Assembly: GCA_020636745.1 (NCBI GenBank)
Contig: JACJXH010000011.1
Coordinates: forward strand, 1 to 64,000
Direction: 5' to 3'
Source of the DNA: Lentimicrobiaceae bacterium
GTDB lineage: Bacteria > Bacteroidota > Bacteroidia > Bacteroidales > Lentimicrobiaceae
DNA length: 64,000 bases
Part shown: in pieces, positions 1-9,069 of the stretch
How positions within the stretch are numbered: the stretch's first letter is position 1
Layout: every line of letters starts with the position of its first letter
Made by a program: the position numbers and the translations under genes
The notes under the pieces: model-generated
Seen by the model: the letters and a program-made list of their open reading frames with translations, nothing else
The model's database searches: none
Told to the model about the DNA's origin: nothing

Positions 1-186
1 ATGTCAACAATAAAGCAAAATAAAATTGTATAAAAAATAACAGCCGGGGAACAAAAATTTGCTTAGGCTTGTAAAAACAACCAAATCTAACTAACTAAAA
101 CACATCTTCATGGATTAAGAAACGCTAATCCACTCATAATGTCGGTAATATAATTTTCAGTTCATAAAAGTTTCAATGAAATTTCC

Positions 187-194
187 TACTTTTG
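187..194 (+). promoter_or_regulatory. -7 promoter element of ileS
   Basis: TACTTTTG matches the Bacteroidota sigma-ABfr -7 consensus TAnnTTTG exactly. It lies 39 nt before the ileS ATG. No convincing -33 TTG box is visible at the usual spacing. Confidence 0.7.
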
Positions 195-233
195 CACCTC
201 TTTAATCAATAGCCTAAAATTACAGGAGCATTA

Positions 234-3200
234 ATGAACAAATACCCTGAATATAAACAACTTAACCTTTCATCACTCGGCAAAGAAGTGCTGCAGAGAT
301 GGGAAGATGAAAATGTATTTCAAAAAAGCCTGGATATCAGACGCGACTGCAAACCTTTCATTTTCTATGAAGGGCCACCCTCAGCCAATGGAACTCCTGG
401 TATCCATCATGTTATGGCCCGGGCCATAAAGGACATTTTTTGCCGCTACAAAACCATGAAAGGCTTTTTGGTTAACCGCAAAGCGGGATGGGATACACAC
501 GGCCTGCCGATTGAAATTGCTGTTGAAAAATTTCTGGGCATCACCAAAGAAGATATTGGCAAAAAAATTTCGGTTGACGATTACAACAAGGCTTGTCGCA
601 CCGAAGTAATGAAATACAAGGACATGTGGGATGACTTAACCCGCCGGATTGGCTATTGGGTTGATTTGGAGCATCCTTACATCACTTTCGACAACAAGTA
701 CATGGAAACCATCTGGTTTCTGCTATCCAAACTTTACGAAAAAGGGCTTTTATACAAAGGCTACACCATTCAGCCTTTTTCGCCTGCTGCCGGCACCGGA
801 CTTAGCACCCATGAGCTGAATCAGCCTGGTTGCTACCGTAATGTTAAAGACAATACCGTTGTTGCCCAGTTTAAAGTTGTCCGCGATACAAAATCAGCTC
901 ATTTGTTTACCGACCTGCATGGTGAACTTTTCTTTATGGCCTGGACAACCACCCCCTGGACCCTGCCCAGCAATACAGCCCTGGCTGTAGGTAAAAACAT
1001 TGAATATGTAAAGGTTAAAACCTTTAACCCATATACTTCGCTGCCCATAACTGTAATATTAGCCAAAGAGTTATATGGCAGGTATTTTCCTGAAAAAAAT
1101 GCCGGACTGAAGCTGACTGACTTCGAATCAGGCCAAAAAGCAATTCCTTTTGAGCTGGCCGGCAATTACAAAGGCAGTGAATTGGAAGGAATGCGTTATG
1201 AGCAGCTTCTGCCATATGCACAACCTGCCGAAGGCGACGCTTTTCGCGTGATAACAGGTGATTTTGTTACTACCGAAGACGGCACAGGTATTGTACATAT
1301 AGCGCCAAGTTTTGGTGCCGATGACTTTAAAGTAGCCAAACAAAACGGAATCGGGGCACTTACACTTGTTGACAGACAAGGCCGCTTTACCGAAGAGATG
1401 GGCGAATTTGCAGGCCGTTATGTAAAAGCAGAGTATGCTGCGGATTACGATCCTTCTAAAGAAGACAATGTGGATATCGATATCATTGTCAAACTTAAAA
1501 AGGAAAACCGTGCTTTTAAAACAGAGAAATACGAGCACTCTTATCCGCACTGCTGGCGTACCGATAAACCAATCCTTTACTATCCTCTGGACAGCTGGTT
1601 TATTCGCACTACCGCCTACCGCGACCAGATGCTGGCATTAAACAAAACCATCAACTGGAAACCTGAGGCAACCGGTACCGGTCGTTTTGGCAACTGGCTC
1701 GAAAATCTGGTCGACTGGAACCTGAGCCGTTCACGCTATTGGGGAACACCTCTGCCAATCTGGATGAGTGAAGACAAGGAAGAAACCCTTTGCATCAGCT
1801 CTGTAGCGCAGCTCAAGAGTGAAATTGAAAAATCGGTTGCTGCCGGATTCATGACATCCAACCCATTGGAAGCATATCAGCCTGGCGATAATTCTGACAG
1901 CAATTACAGCTCGTTTGACCTGCACAGGCCTTACGTAGATGATATTGTACTGGTTTCACCTTCAGGCAAAAAAATGCTGAGAGAAACCGATCTCATTGAC
2001 GTATGGTTTGACTCAGGCGCCATGCCATTTGCCCAGTTCCATTACCCATTCGAAAACAAGGAAACACTTGACCGCTATTTCCCGGCCGATTTTATAGCCG
2101 AAGGCGTTGATCAAACCCGCGGTTGGTTCTTCACCCTCCATGCCATTGCTACAATGGCGTTTGACTCATTGTCGTTTAAAGCAGTTATTTCAAACGGACT
2201 TGTACTTGATAAAAACGGCAATAAAATGTCGAAACGCCTGAACAATGCAGTTGATCCGTTTGAAACCATTGAAAAATATGGCCCTGATGCAACACGTTGG
2301 TACATGATTACCAATGCACAACCCTGGGATAATCTTAAATTTGACCTTGAAGGAATTGGCGAAGTGCAGCGTAAGTTCTTCGGAACCTTATACAATACCT
2401 ACAATTTCTTTGCCTTATATGCCAATATTGACGGGTTCACATACAGTGAAGCAGAAATTCCGTTAAACGAACGTCCGGAAATTGACCGGTGGATATTATC
2501 AGAGCTTAACAGCCTTATAGAATCGGTTGACGGATATTATGCCGACTACGAGCCCACCAAGGCCGGCCGCGCCATTGCCGATTTTGTAGATGCACATCTC
2601 AGCAACTGGTATGTTCGACTTTCGCGCCGCCGTTTCTGGAAGGGCGACTATTCAACTGACAAAATATCAGCCTATCAGACACTGTATAAATGTCTCGAAA
2701 CTGTTGCCATCCTTTCTGCACCAATTGCTCCGTTCTTCACCGACAGATTATTTACCGACCTGAACGCAATAACGGGCCGCAACAAGGCAACATCAATACA
2801 CCTTGCTGACTTTGTAAAAGCTGACACTTCCTGTATTGACAAATCACTTGAAGAGCGGATGCAGATTGCACAGAAAATATCATCAATGGTGCTTTCTTTG
2901 CGCAAACAGCACAGAATCAGAGTAAGGCAACCCTTAAGCCGTATTATGGTTCCTGTATCTTCCGAAGCTTTCAAAGAACAGGTTGAAGCCGTTAAAAACC
3001 TGATCCTTAGCGAAGTCAACATCAAAGACATCGAATACATTACAGGACAGGGCATTCTGGTAAAAAAAGTAAAAGCTAACTTTAAGGCCCTGGGCCCCCG
3101 GTATGGCAAACTGATGAAACAGATTGCTGCAACACTTGCGGGTATTGACCAATCATTGATTGCCCAGTACGAAAAAGAAGGAAAGCTGAACCTGTTGGTT

Positions 3201-3593
3201 GAAGGTGAATCAGTTGAACTGATTGAAGGAGACATGGAAGTTATTACCGAAGACATTCCCGGATGGGTTGTTGCATCTGTTGGCACATTAACTGTTGCAC
3301 TTGATGTTACCATTACCGAAGAACTTCGCGAAGAAGGAATTGCCCGTGAGCTCATTAACCGAATTCAAAATATCCGTAAAGACAAAAACTTTGAAGTAAC
3401 CGATAAGATTATCATCGAAGTTGAGAAAAACAATGGGCTGAGTGAAGCCCTGAATCATAATTATTCGTATATTTGTTCAGAGACCCTCGCCGAATCGCTG
3501 CAGTTTGTTGAAGGCATTCATCCTTCTAAAAGCATTGTAGTTGATTTGTCAGACGACCTGCAGGCAGTTATCAGCGTTGAACGCTTAGGCTAA
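234..3593 (+). CDS. ileS: Isoleucyl-tRNA synthetase, type 2 (GxHH signature)
   Basis: Charges tRNA-Ile with isoleucine in the cytoplasm. The 1119-residue length, the early GPPSANGTPGIHH segment (about residues 47-59), the WDTHGLPIE element and the KMSKR loop (about residues 665-669) identify a class I IleRS. GPPxxxGxPGxHH together with KMSKR is the eukaryote-like type-2 form, not the common bacterial type 1 (HxGH, KMSKS). In the HIGH position the sequence reads G-I-H-H, so residues one and three are exchanged relative to H-x-G-H. The editing domain lies in the middle and the anticodon-binding domain is C-terminal. It is the first gene of a plus-strand group with a DksA-like gene (35 nt later) and lspA, an order typical of Bacteroidota. 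The type-2 form is associated with low mupirocin sensitivity; that property is inferred here. Confidence 0.97.
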   Translation: MNKYPEYKQLNLSSLGKEVLQRWEDENVFQKSLDIRRDCKPFIFYEGPPSANGTPGIHHVMARAIKDIFCRYKTMKGFLVNRKAGWDTHGLPIEIAVEKFLGITKEDIGKKISVDDYNKACRTEVMKYKDMWDDLTRRIGYWVDLEHPYITFDNKYMETIWFLLSKLYEKGLLYKGYTIQPFSPAAGTGLSTHELNQPGCYRNVKDNTVVAQFKVVRDTKSAHLFTDLHGELFFMAWTTTPWTLPSNTALAVGKNIEYVKVKTFNPYTSLPITVILAKELYGRYFPEKNAGLKLTDFESGQKAIPFELAGNYKGSELEGMRYEQLLPYAQPAEGDAFRVITGDFVTTEDGTGIVHIAPSFGADDFKVAKQNGIGALTLVDRQGRFTEEMGEFAGRYVKAEYAADYDPSKEDNVDIDIIVKLKKENRAFKTEKYEHSYPHCWRTDKPILYYPLDSWFIRTTAYRDQMLALNKTINWKPEATGTGRFGNWLENLVDWNLSRSRYWGTPLPIWMSEDKEETLCISSVAQLKSEIEKSVAAGFMTSNPLEAYQPGDNSDSNYSSFDLHRPYVDDIVLVSPSGKKMLRETDLIDVWFDSGAMPFAQFHYPFENKETLDRYFPADFIAEGVDQTRGWFFTLHAIATMAFDSLSFKAVISNGLVLDKNGNKMSKRLNNAVDPFETIEKYGPDATRWYMITNAQPWDNLKFDLEGIGEVQRKFFGTLYNTYNFFALYANIDGFTYSEAEIPLNERPEIDRWILSELNSLIESVDGYYADYEPTKAGRAIADFVDAHLSNWYVRLSRRRFWKGDYSTDKISAYQTLYKCLETVAILSAPIAPFFTDRLFTDLNAITGRNKATSIHLADFVKADTSCIDKSLEERMQIAQKISSMVLSLRKQHRIRVRQPLSRIMVPVSSEAFKEQVEAVKNLILSEVNIKDIEYITGQGILVKKVKANFKALGPRYGKLMKQIAATLAGIDQSLIAQYEKEGKLNLLVEGESVELIEGDMEVITEDIPGWVVASVGTLTVALDVTITEELREEGIARELINRIQNIRKDKNFEVTDKIIIEVEKNNGLSEALNHNYSYICSETLAESLQFVEGIHPSKSIVVDLSDDLQAVISVERLG

Positions 3594-3628
3594 GAGCAAT
3601 AGAAACAGAGGTACGAACCTAAACTAAA

Positions 3629-4039
3629 ATGGCTATGAACGTAAAAGAATCACAGGAAGAAAGCGTAAAAAACAGATATTCCGATGAAGAATTGGAAGAG
3701 TTTAAGCAAATCATCCTGACAAAGCTGGAGAAGGCTCGTAAAGATCTAAAAATGCTTACCGAAGCTTTTGCAAACAGCAATGAGCATGACATCAGCGACA
3801 CTTCGCCTACATTTAAAGTGCTGGAAGAAGGCTATCAGGTTAATTCGAAAGAAGAAAACAGCAAACTGGCTGCTCGACAGGATAAGTTTATTACTGCTCT
3901 TGAAAATGCACTTGTCCGTATTGAAAATAAATCCTACGGAATTTGCAGAGTAACCGGTAGACTGATTTCGAAAGAAAGGCTCAGAATTGTTCCGCACGCC
4001 ACGCTCAGCATCGAAGCTAAACTTAATCAACCTAAATAA
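3629..4039 (+). CDS. DksA/TraR-family RNA polymerase-binding protein
   Basis: A 136-residue DksA-like protein, expected to bind in the RNA polymerase secondary channel and modulate transcription. An N-terminal coiled coil (about residues 17-100) carries a tip resembling the DksA acidic tip: D54 and D57 in HDISDTSP, with Ser where E. coli DksA has Ala. The C-terminal globular part follows the zinc-finger pattern, but only one of the four expected Cys remains (C106 in GICRVTG); the last pair has become S and A in HATLSIEAK. This degenerate finger is usual in Bacteroidota homologues. The start could be the ATG at 3629 or the one two codons later. It sits between ileS and lspA, probably co-transcribed. 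Confidence 0.9.
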   Translation: MAMNVKESQEESVKNRYSDEELEEFKQIILTKLEKARKDLKMLTEAFANSNEHDISDTSPTFKVLEEGYQVNSKEENSKLAARQDKFITALENALVRIENKSYGICRVTGRLISKERLRIVPHATLSIEAKLNQPK

Positions 4040-4184
4040 CTGATTAAGATCGTTGCCTTGTGATGGGAACTTTGCCCCCTCATCATTTCCAAAAAATTCA
4101 ACCTGTTTTCGGGCAGCTATGCTGTGCCTTGCAGTGTAGTTTCCCTCAATATTATCCGTTATTGCTGACAAAACCCCGGGAATT

Positions 4185-4781
4185 TTGAAAAAATCATTTT
4201 TAATTGTCACTATAGTTCTGATTATTGATCAGACACTGAAGTTCTGGATAAAAACCAATATGAGCCTGGGTCAGGAGTTCAATATTATTGGCAACTGGTT
4301 TATTATTCATTTTACTGAAAACCCGGGCATGGCTTTTGGTATGCAGTTTGCCGGTGATTATGGAAAGTTAATCCTCAGCCTGTTCAGAATTGTGGCTATA
4401 GCAGGTATCATTTACTACCTGTACATGATTACCCGTAAAAAAGTAAAAACAGGGCTTTTAATCAGTCTTTCGCTGGTATTGGCTGGCGCTATTGGCAATA
4501 TGATTGACAGTGCTTTTTATGGCATGTTATTCAGCAGCAGCAATTATTTTGAAGTTGCCCGCTTTTTACCAGCCGAAGGAGGTTATGCTTCATTCCTGCA
4601 CGGACGGGTGGTTGATATGTTCTATTTTCCGGTTATGCAAGGCTTTTATCCCCAATGGGTGCCTTTCTGGGGAGGTGAAGAATTTATCTTTTTCAGACCA
4701 GTCTTTAATATCGCTGATTCTTCCATCACCATAGGGGTATTGATGATGATTGTTTTTCAAAAGCAGTTTTTCAAGAAGTAA
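4185..4781 (+). CDS. lspA: Lipoprotein signal peptidase (signal peptidase II)
   Basis: Inner-membrane aspartyl protease that removes the signal peptide of prolipoproteins after lipid attachment. It has 198 residues and four predicted membrane segments. The two catalytic aspartates are visible as D108 in GNMIDSAFYG and D178 in FNIADSSI, both in the family context. The start is a TTG at 4185, giving the expected lysine-rich N-terminus MKKSFLIVTIVLIIDQ; no ATG or GTG fits better. It is somewhat longer than E. coli LspA because of an insertion before the second Asp, common in this phylum. Several lipobox proteins in this window (22.6 and 57.4 kb) would be substrates. Confidence 0.95.
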   Translation: MKKSFLIVTIVLIIDQTLKFWIKTNMSLGQEFNIIGNWFIIHFTENPGMAFGMQFAGDYGKLILSLFRIVAIAGIIYYLYMITRKKVKTGLLISLSLVLAGAIGNMIDSAFYGMLFSSSNYFEVARFLPAEGGYASFLHGRVVDMFYFPVMQGFYPQWVPFWGGEEFIFFRPVFNIADSSITIGVLMMIVFQKQFFKK

Positions 4782-4889
4782 TCTGCGCATTCATACTATA
4801 AGGAAGCCAAGGCTCTATTACGTTTTGCCAGCCCCTTTTCCTGATTAATACATGCTATTGCCTTCCTCTGACATCAATAATATGTTGTA

Positions 4890-4914
4890 AGACTCATGTC
4901 TGGTGACAGAGTCT
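4890..4914. terminator. Hairpin between convergent lspA and truB
   Basis: AGACTC and TGTC pair with GACA and GAGTCT around a TGGT loop, giving a 10-bp stem with one bulged A. There is no T-run on either side, so terminator function is uncertain. The rest of 4782-4972 shows nothing else. Confidence 0.35.
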
Positions 4915-4972
4915 TCATATGCTGAAACAAAATGATGCGCATTCAAGTTGTTTCCTTCGCATATTTAGCCAA

Positions 4973-5707
4973 TTAAACTTTGGTTTCCAGTGTTTCGTTG
5001 CCCGAATTTTCCTGCTCTGCTAAAGCTGTAAGATCGGCCATTAATTCATCGAGGTTATGGGCATCTGTAAGCAGGAATTCGCCTATACGAGTGCGTCTTA
5101 AAGCGATAAGGTGCGCTCCGCTTTGCAGCAATTCACCAAAATCGCGGGCAATTGAACGGATATAAGTTCCCTTACTGCAACTAATCCTGAAATCAACATC
5201 AGGCATGGCAATCCGGGTTATTTCAAATTTTCTGATATGAACCGAACGGGCTTCCAGCTTGACTTCCTTTTCATTTCGGGCATAATTATAAGCCCGCTTC
5301 CCTCCTATTTTGATAGCTGAATAAACCGGCGGAATCTGTTGAATTTCTCCAGTTAGTGCGGCAGCAGCGTCCAGTATCATTTTATCAGTTATATGCCTGG
5401 TTTCGTATTCCTGATCAATTTCCTTTTCCAGGTCAAATGAGGGAGTGGTTGCGCCAAGCCTGAATGTACCGGTATACTCTTTTTCCTGCCCCTGAAACTC
5501 ATCAATCCGTTTGGTTGACTTACCGGTACAAATAATAAGCAATCCATCAGCCAGCGGATCAAGGGTTCCGGCGTGCCCGACTTTGATTTTTTTGATACCC
5601 AGTTGCTTCTTCAGAAAAAACCTGAAGCGGTTAATCACATCAAAAGAAGTCCAGGTTAACGGTTTATTAACGAGAAGAACTTCTCCTTCTTCAAATTTAT
5701 AATGCAT
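4973..5707 (-). CDS. truB: tRNA pseudouridine-55 synthase
   Basis: Isomerises U55 in the T-loop of tRNAs to pseudouridine. The protein has 244 residues. The TruB signature GHAGTLDPLADG lies near residues 44-55 with catalytic D50. VNKPLTWTS near the N-terminus and the later YSAIKIGGKRAY and RSIARDFGE segments also match the family. The C-terminal PUA domain of some TruB proteins is absent or very short, as in many Bacteroidota. Its start codon overlaps the stop of uppP by one base (TGATG), so the two are translationally coupled. It is the last gene of the ftsX-DUF3098-uppP-truB operon seen here. Confidence 0.96.
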   Translation of the reverse strand: MHYKFEEGEVLLVNKPLTWTSFDVINRFRFFLKKQLGIKKIKVGHAGTLDPLADGLLIICTGKSTKRIDEFQGQEKEYTGTFRLGATTPSFDLEKEIDQEYETRHITDKMILDAAAALTGEIQQIPPVYSAIKIGGKRAYNYARNEKEVKLEARSVHIRKFEITRIAMPDVDFRISCSKGTYIRSIARDFGELLQSGAHLIALRRTRIGEFLLTDAHNLDELMADLTALAEQENSGNETLETKV

Positions 5708-6486
5708 CAGGCAATATTTAGGTCATATCCTAAAGCCAGCATGGCCAGGATGATTAGTCCGACTATTATCCGGTAATAGCCGAACACTTTAAAACCATAT
5801 TTGGTCAGGAAAGCAATAAATGATTTAATGGCAATAAGTGCTACTACAAAAGCAACTGCATTGCCTATCAACAATGAATCAATATTGTCAGAAGTAATTG
5901 TCTGATAGTTTTGCAGCAATTTGTAGCCTGCAGCAGCAAACATGGTTGGCACAGCAAGAAAGAACGAAAATTCAGCTGCATTGCGGCGATCTAGTTTCTG
6001 AGTCATACCCCCAATTATGGTAGCTGCTGAACGCGAAACGCCGGGAATCATGGCAATGCATTGAAAGAAACCTATTTTTAATGCGGTGGGATAACTAACT
6101 GTTTGGTCTTTGGCCGGGTTTTTAAACCATTTGTCGACAAACACGAGCACTATTCCACCTAAAACCAACATTACAGCAACTACTACCACATTTTCGAGCA
6201 GGCTGTCGATAAAATCGCTTAGAAGAAAACCGATAACGGCTGCCGGCAAAAAAGCGACAAACAACTTAAAGTAAAAATCCAATGTTTGAAAAAAACGTTT
6301 CCAGTATAAAACAATCACCGAAAGAATTGCTCCAAACTGAATATTCACAGTAAAAGCCTTAACAAAATCATCAATTTTAATACCCAGCAATTCCTGGGTA
6401 ATAATCATATGGCCAGTGGATGAAACAGGCAGAAACTCAGTAATTCCTTCCACTATTGCAATGATAATTGCCTGAAGAGTATTCAT
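5707..6486 (-). CDS. uppP: Undecaprenyl-diphosphatase
   Basis: Dephosphorylates undecaprenyl pyrophosphate to recycle the lipid carrier for peptidoglycan and polysaccharide synthesis; BacA/UppP overproduction gives bacitracin resistance. The protein has 259 residues and about eight membrane segments. The two family motifs are present: EGITEFLPVSSTGH (residues 13-26, with E13, E17, S23 and H26) and PGVSRSAATIIGG. It follows the DUF3098 gene by 3 nt and overlaps truB by one base. Confidence 0.97.
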   Translation of the reverse strand: MNTLQAIIIAIVEGITEFLPVSSTGHMIITQELLGIKIDDFVKAFTVNIQFGAILSVIVLYWKRFFQTLDFYFKLFVAFLPAAVIGFLLSDFIDSLLENVVVVAVMLVLGGIVLVFVDKWFKNPAKDQTVSYPTALKIGFFQCIAMIPGVSRSAATIIGGMTQKLDRRNAAEFSFFLAVPTMFAAAGYKLLQNYQTITSDNIDSLLIGNAVAFVVALIAIKSFIAFLTKYGFKVFGYYRIIVGLIILAMLALGYDLNIA

Positions 6487-6489
6487 ACT

Positions 6490-6774
6490 TTAATCGCGGG
6501 GTTTCTTCATTATGGCAAAAATTTCAATGATGTAGCCTGCCAGTATGAGCAATGGAGCAACGGTAAGTCGTTGCACATTAAAAATAGATTCGTTAAAAAC
6601 GTTTGGATCATCTGATCCACCGCCAACCATGAGCACAAAACCAAGCACAATAACACCCAGTCCAATTAACATCAGGCGGTAGTTCTCTTTCCCAAAAGCG
6701 AACTGAAGCTCTTTATCGTTTACCGGAGCAGCCTTTTTTTCGGCAGCTACTTTTACCTTTTTATTTAAATCCAT
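6490..6774 (-). CDS. DUF3098 membrane protein
   Basis: A small membrane protein of unknown function. From the ATG at 6774 it has 94 residues: a charged N-terminus (MDLNKKVKVAAEKKA), the family-typical FAFGKENYRLMLIGL leading into one membrane segment, a GGGSDDPNVFNESIFN loop, and a second membrane segment near the C-terminus. An upstream in-frame ATG at 6846 would add 24 residues not expected for this family, so 6774 is preferred. It lies between ftsX and uppP, its characteristic position in Bacteroidota, which suggests an envelope-related role. Confidence 0.85.
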   Translation of the reverse strand: MDLNKKVKVAAEKKAAPVNDKELQFAFGKENYRLMLIGLGVIVLGFVLMVGGGSDDPNVFNESIFNVQRLTVAPLLILAGYIIEIFAIMKKPRD

Positions 6775-6891
6775 GTTAATTAATGCTTTATGTAAATTAT
6801 CAGTTTCCAAAATAACAGGTTGTTTAAAAATCATCCACAACCACAAGCCACTGAAGCCCTTTTTGAACCAGGAAATACAGTAAAATTCAAA

Positions 6892-7770
6892 TCAATAATA
6901 AAGATTATCATTACTTATTCGCAGGTATTTACGAACGGCAAACAAGGTTGAAATACCAGTAATAAACAATCCCAAAGCGGTAACAATTCCAAACAACGAC
7001 AGAAACATATCAATATCCTGCAAATCAACCAGTTCAGGCATAGCCTGTCGTGAAAAATAAAGGACAAGACCGAGCAAAACTATGGCAATCAACGCACTAA
7101 TAAAACCATGTAACAAACTACGCAGTAAAAATGGTTTTCTGATGAAGCGTTGTGTTGCACCAACCAATTGCATGCTTTTGATAATAAAACGCTTACTGTA
7201 CACAGTCAGACGGATTGTATTGTTAATCAAAGCAAAAGAAATCAGTAACAGCACCAGAGTAAAAGCCATAATTACCATACTTATCCGGCGGATATTCTGA
7301 TTAACAAGATCAACCAGTGACTTATGGTAAAACACTTCCTTTACTATCGGATTGGCCACCAGTTTTTTTTCCAGAATTTTCAGGCTGTCATTGTTGGCAT
7401 AAGCAGCGTTTAGCCTGATATCAATAGAGGCAAGCAAGGGATTATACCCCAAAAAGCCAACAAAATCTTCGCCTAAATCTTTGGTAAGCTCTGTTGCGGC
7501 CTCTTCCTTGGTAATATATTCTGTTGATTTTACAAAATGCTCCAAATCGAGTTTTTTCTGAAACTCGAGAATCCCTGATTCTTTGACTTCCTCTTTAATA
7601 ATTACCGAAAAGCCAATGTTTTCCTTTACATAGTCCGAAAGTTTACTGGCATGTAAAACAATCAAACCAAGCAAGCCCAGCATAAAAAGTACGAGTGAAA
7701 TACTGATTATGGTGGTTGCTGTTGATGTTTGTAAACGCCTGCGGCTGAGTTTGTCTTCGGTGCGTGACAT
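6892..7770 (-). CDS. ftsX: Cell-division permease-like protein FtsX
   Basis: FtsX partners the ATPase FtsE and passes signals to periplasmic murein-hydrolase activators during division. The architecture matches: a short cytoplasmic N-terminus, a first membrane segment (ISISLVLFMLGLLGLIVLH), a periplasmic domain of about 120 residues, and three C-terminal membrane segments. I prefer the ATG at 7770 (MSRTEDKLSRRRLQ, 292 residues) over 7788, because a near-consensus minus-strand -7 box (TACTTTCG at 7788-7795) would put the transcription start close to or downstream of 7788. ftsE is not in the window. The EnvC-like protein at 58.3 kb is a plausible partner. Confidence 0.9.
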   Translation of the reverse strand: MSRTEDKLSRRRLQTSTATTIISISLVLFMLGLLGLIVLHASKLSDYVKENIGFSVIIKEEVKESGILEFQKKLDLEHFVKSTEYITKEEAATELTKDLGEDFVGFLGYNPLLASIDIRLNAAYANNDSLKILEKKLVANPIVKEVFYHKSLVDLVNQNIRRISMVIMAFTLVLLLISFALINNTIRLTVYSKRFIIKSMQLVGATQRFIRKPFLLRSLLHGFISALIAIVLLGLVLYFSRQAMPELVDLQDIDMFLSLFGIVTALGLFITGISTLFAVRKYLRISNDNLYY

Positions 7771-8029
7771 ATGCTGAATTATGGCCACGAAAGTAATAAA
7801 AAAACAGAAACGAATTTTTGCTGCGGCCTTTATTGAATGGCAATAAAAAAAGCAGGTTCGATTCTTTTTACCTTTTGATTGTTTTGCAATGCTTGCTCAT
7901 AAAGCAAACTGCCATCCTTCAAAACAGTGAGAATGGCAGTGTTGGATTTTCAGCCCGAAGTTTTTGATGAGGTTGCAACAGACAACGTAAAGACAAAATA
8001 ACAGGTAATTATCGGGGAAAGAAATTCAA

Positions 8030-8542
8030 TTATGGCTTTCCAACCTTCTCAATATTATCCATGCCTTCAATGTCCATGGCTTTTGATAATTTAGAAATTG
8101 ACTTCAGATTGATATTACCGGTTATGTATATCAACAGGTTCTCATTTCCTCCTCCAATCATAAGAAATTCGGTAATTACATTTCCTTTTTTTCTGATGAG
8201 CATTTTAAAAACCTGGTCTTTTTCTTTTACTGACATGAGCTCTTCGTACTGCGCAGCCGGCAAACTTTTACTTATTTCCCTGAAAAAATTCAGGCTTCCT
8301 TTGGCTATGGTTTCATCGGGGGTGAGAATCCGGATTGACTCAAGACCTTTTACGGCATTGTTGAACTCATCTTTGCTCTCTGTTTCACTGGCAAATAAAC
8401 TGAACATGGCTCTCGAAATGGTAACTGTAGTAAATCCATCTTTATCACCATATCTGGCAAACAATTGTTCCACCGCTGAATTTTGTCCTTTTACGCCCAG
8501 TGTACAGGCCAACAAACCCAGAAAAATCAGGATTCTTTTCAT
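8030..8542 (-). CDS. DUF4252 exported protein (copy A)
   Basis: A 170-residue protein with a signal peptide (MKRILIFLGLLACTLGVKGQ, cleavage probably after GVKGQ). The mature part matches DUF4252: VEQLFARYGDKDGFTTVTIS at the start, then a middle ending SLPAAQYEELMSVKEKDQ, then a strand-rich end with MIGGGNENLLIYITGNI. Its function is unknown. The gene lies 2 nt after the anti-sigma gene, and a second copy (9640-10134) lies upstream of the sigma gene. DUF4252 genes are commonly attached to ECF sigma/anti-sigma operons in Bacteroidota, so it is probably a target or modulator of this regulon. Confidence 0.85.
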   Translation of the reverse strand: MKRILIFLGLLACTLGVKGQNSAVEQLFARYGDKDGFTTVTISRAMFSLFASETESKDEFNNAVKGLESIRILTPDETIAKGSLNFFREISKSLPAAQYEELMSVKEKDQVFKMLIRKKGNVITEFLMIGGGNENLLIYITGNINLKSISKLSKAMDIEGMDNIEKVGKP

Positions 8543-8544
8543 GA

Positions 8545-9069
8545 TTATTTATTTTTTACCGAGTTAACAACTTTATCTATTTCTGTAATTCTGTGAAGAT
8601 GATCAAACGATTCATCAACTTTTGACAAGTACTTCAGTTTAGACGAACTGCTGTTCATCGCCCTGGAAACTTTCAGTAATGCTTTTTTGGTTTCCAGGTA
8701 TGCCAGATGAGGGTTGTCAAACGTATCCTTGACTTTCACTTCTGGTTTATCTATAAGCTGAAACAGTCCCAATACCAGGACAAGAACCGCCGCAACACTT
8801 CCCAGCCATTTAAAAATCCTCCTGTTTCGGTTTTCTGTTTCATCTCTCCATTTATGTTCAATAAGGGCATTCAATTCCTTTGCCACATCAAATGAAGGAG
8901 TTGTATCAGCACCGGCCTCTGTAAAATGACTAAACATTGCTTTAAAAATCAGATGTTCTTCTGCAACATCGGGCCGACTGAAATATTCTTTCAGCAGGCC
9001 TTCCTCCTCCAGAGTTGATTCACCATCGAGATATTTGTTTAAAAGTTCTTCAATCCTTTGCCAATCCAT
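8545..9069 (-). CDS. Putative membrane anti-sigma factor
   Basis: A 174-residue protein with one membrane segment at about residues 86-106 (RIFKWLGSVAAVLVLVLGLF). The cytoplasmic N-terminal part is acidic and helical (MDWQRIEELLNKYLDGESTLEEE), resembling the short anti-sigma domain of Bacteroidota. No zinc HxxxCxxC motif is visible. The remaining 68 residues would be periplasmic. The gene overlaps the end of the ECF sigma gene by 20 nt, which supports an anti-sigma role by position. The assignment rests on context and topology rather than a recognised domain. Confidence 0.75.
   Translation of the reverse strand: MDWQRIEELLNKYLDGESTLEEEGLLKEYFSRPDVAEEHLIFKAMFSHFTEAGADTTPSFDVAKELNALIEHKWRDETENRNRRIFKWLGSVAAVLVLVLGLFQLIDKPEVKVKDTFDNPHLAYLETKKALLKVSRAMNSSSSKLKYLSKVDESFDHLHRITEIDKVVNSVKNK

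Noticed and set aside
1..186. Short frame from the ATG at position 1
   Set aside because: It ends after ten codons (MSTIKQNKIV), with no evident ribosome-binding or family support; I see only non-coding DNA before the ileS promoter.
2675..3355. A 226-residue minus-strand frame inside ileS
   Set aside because: It is a Ser/Ile-rich antisense frame with no recognisable domain, within a fully conserved synthetase gene.
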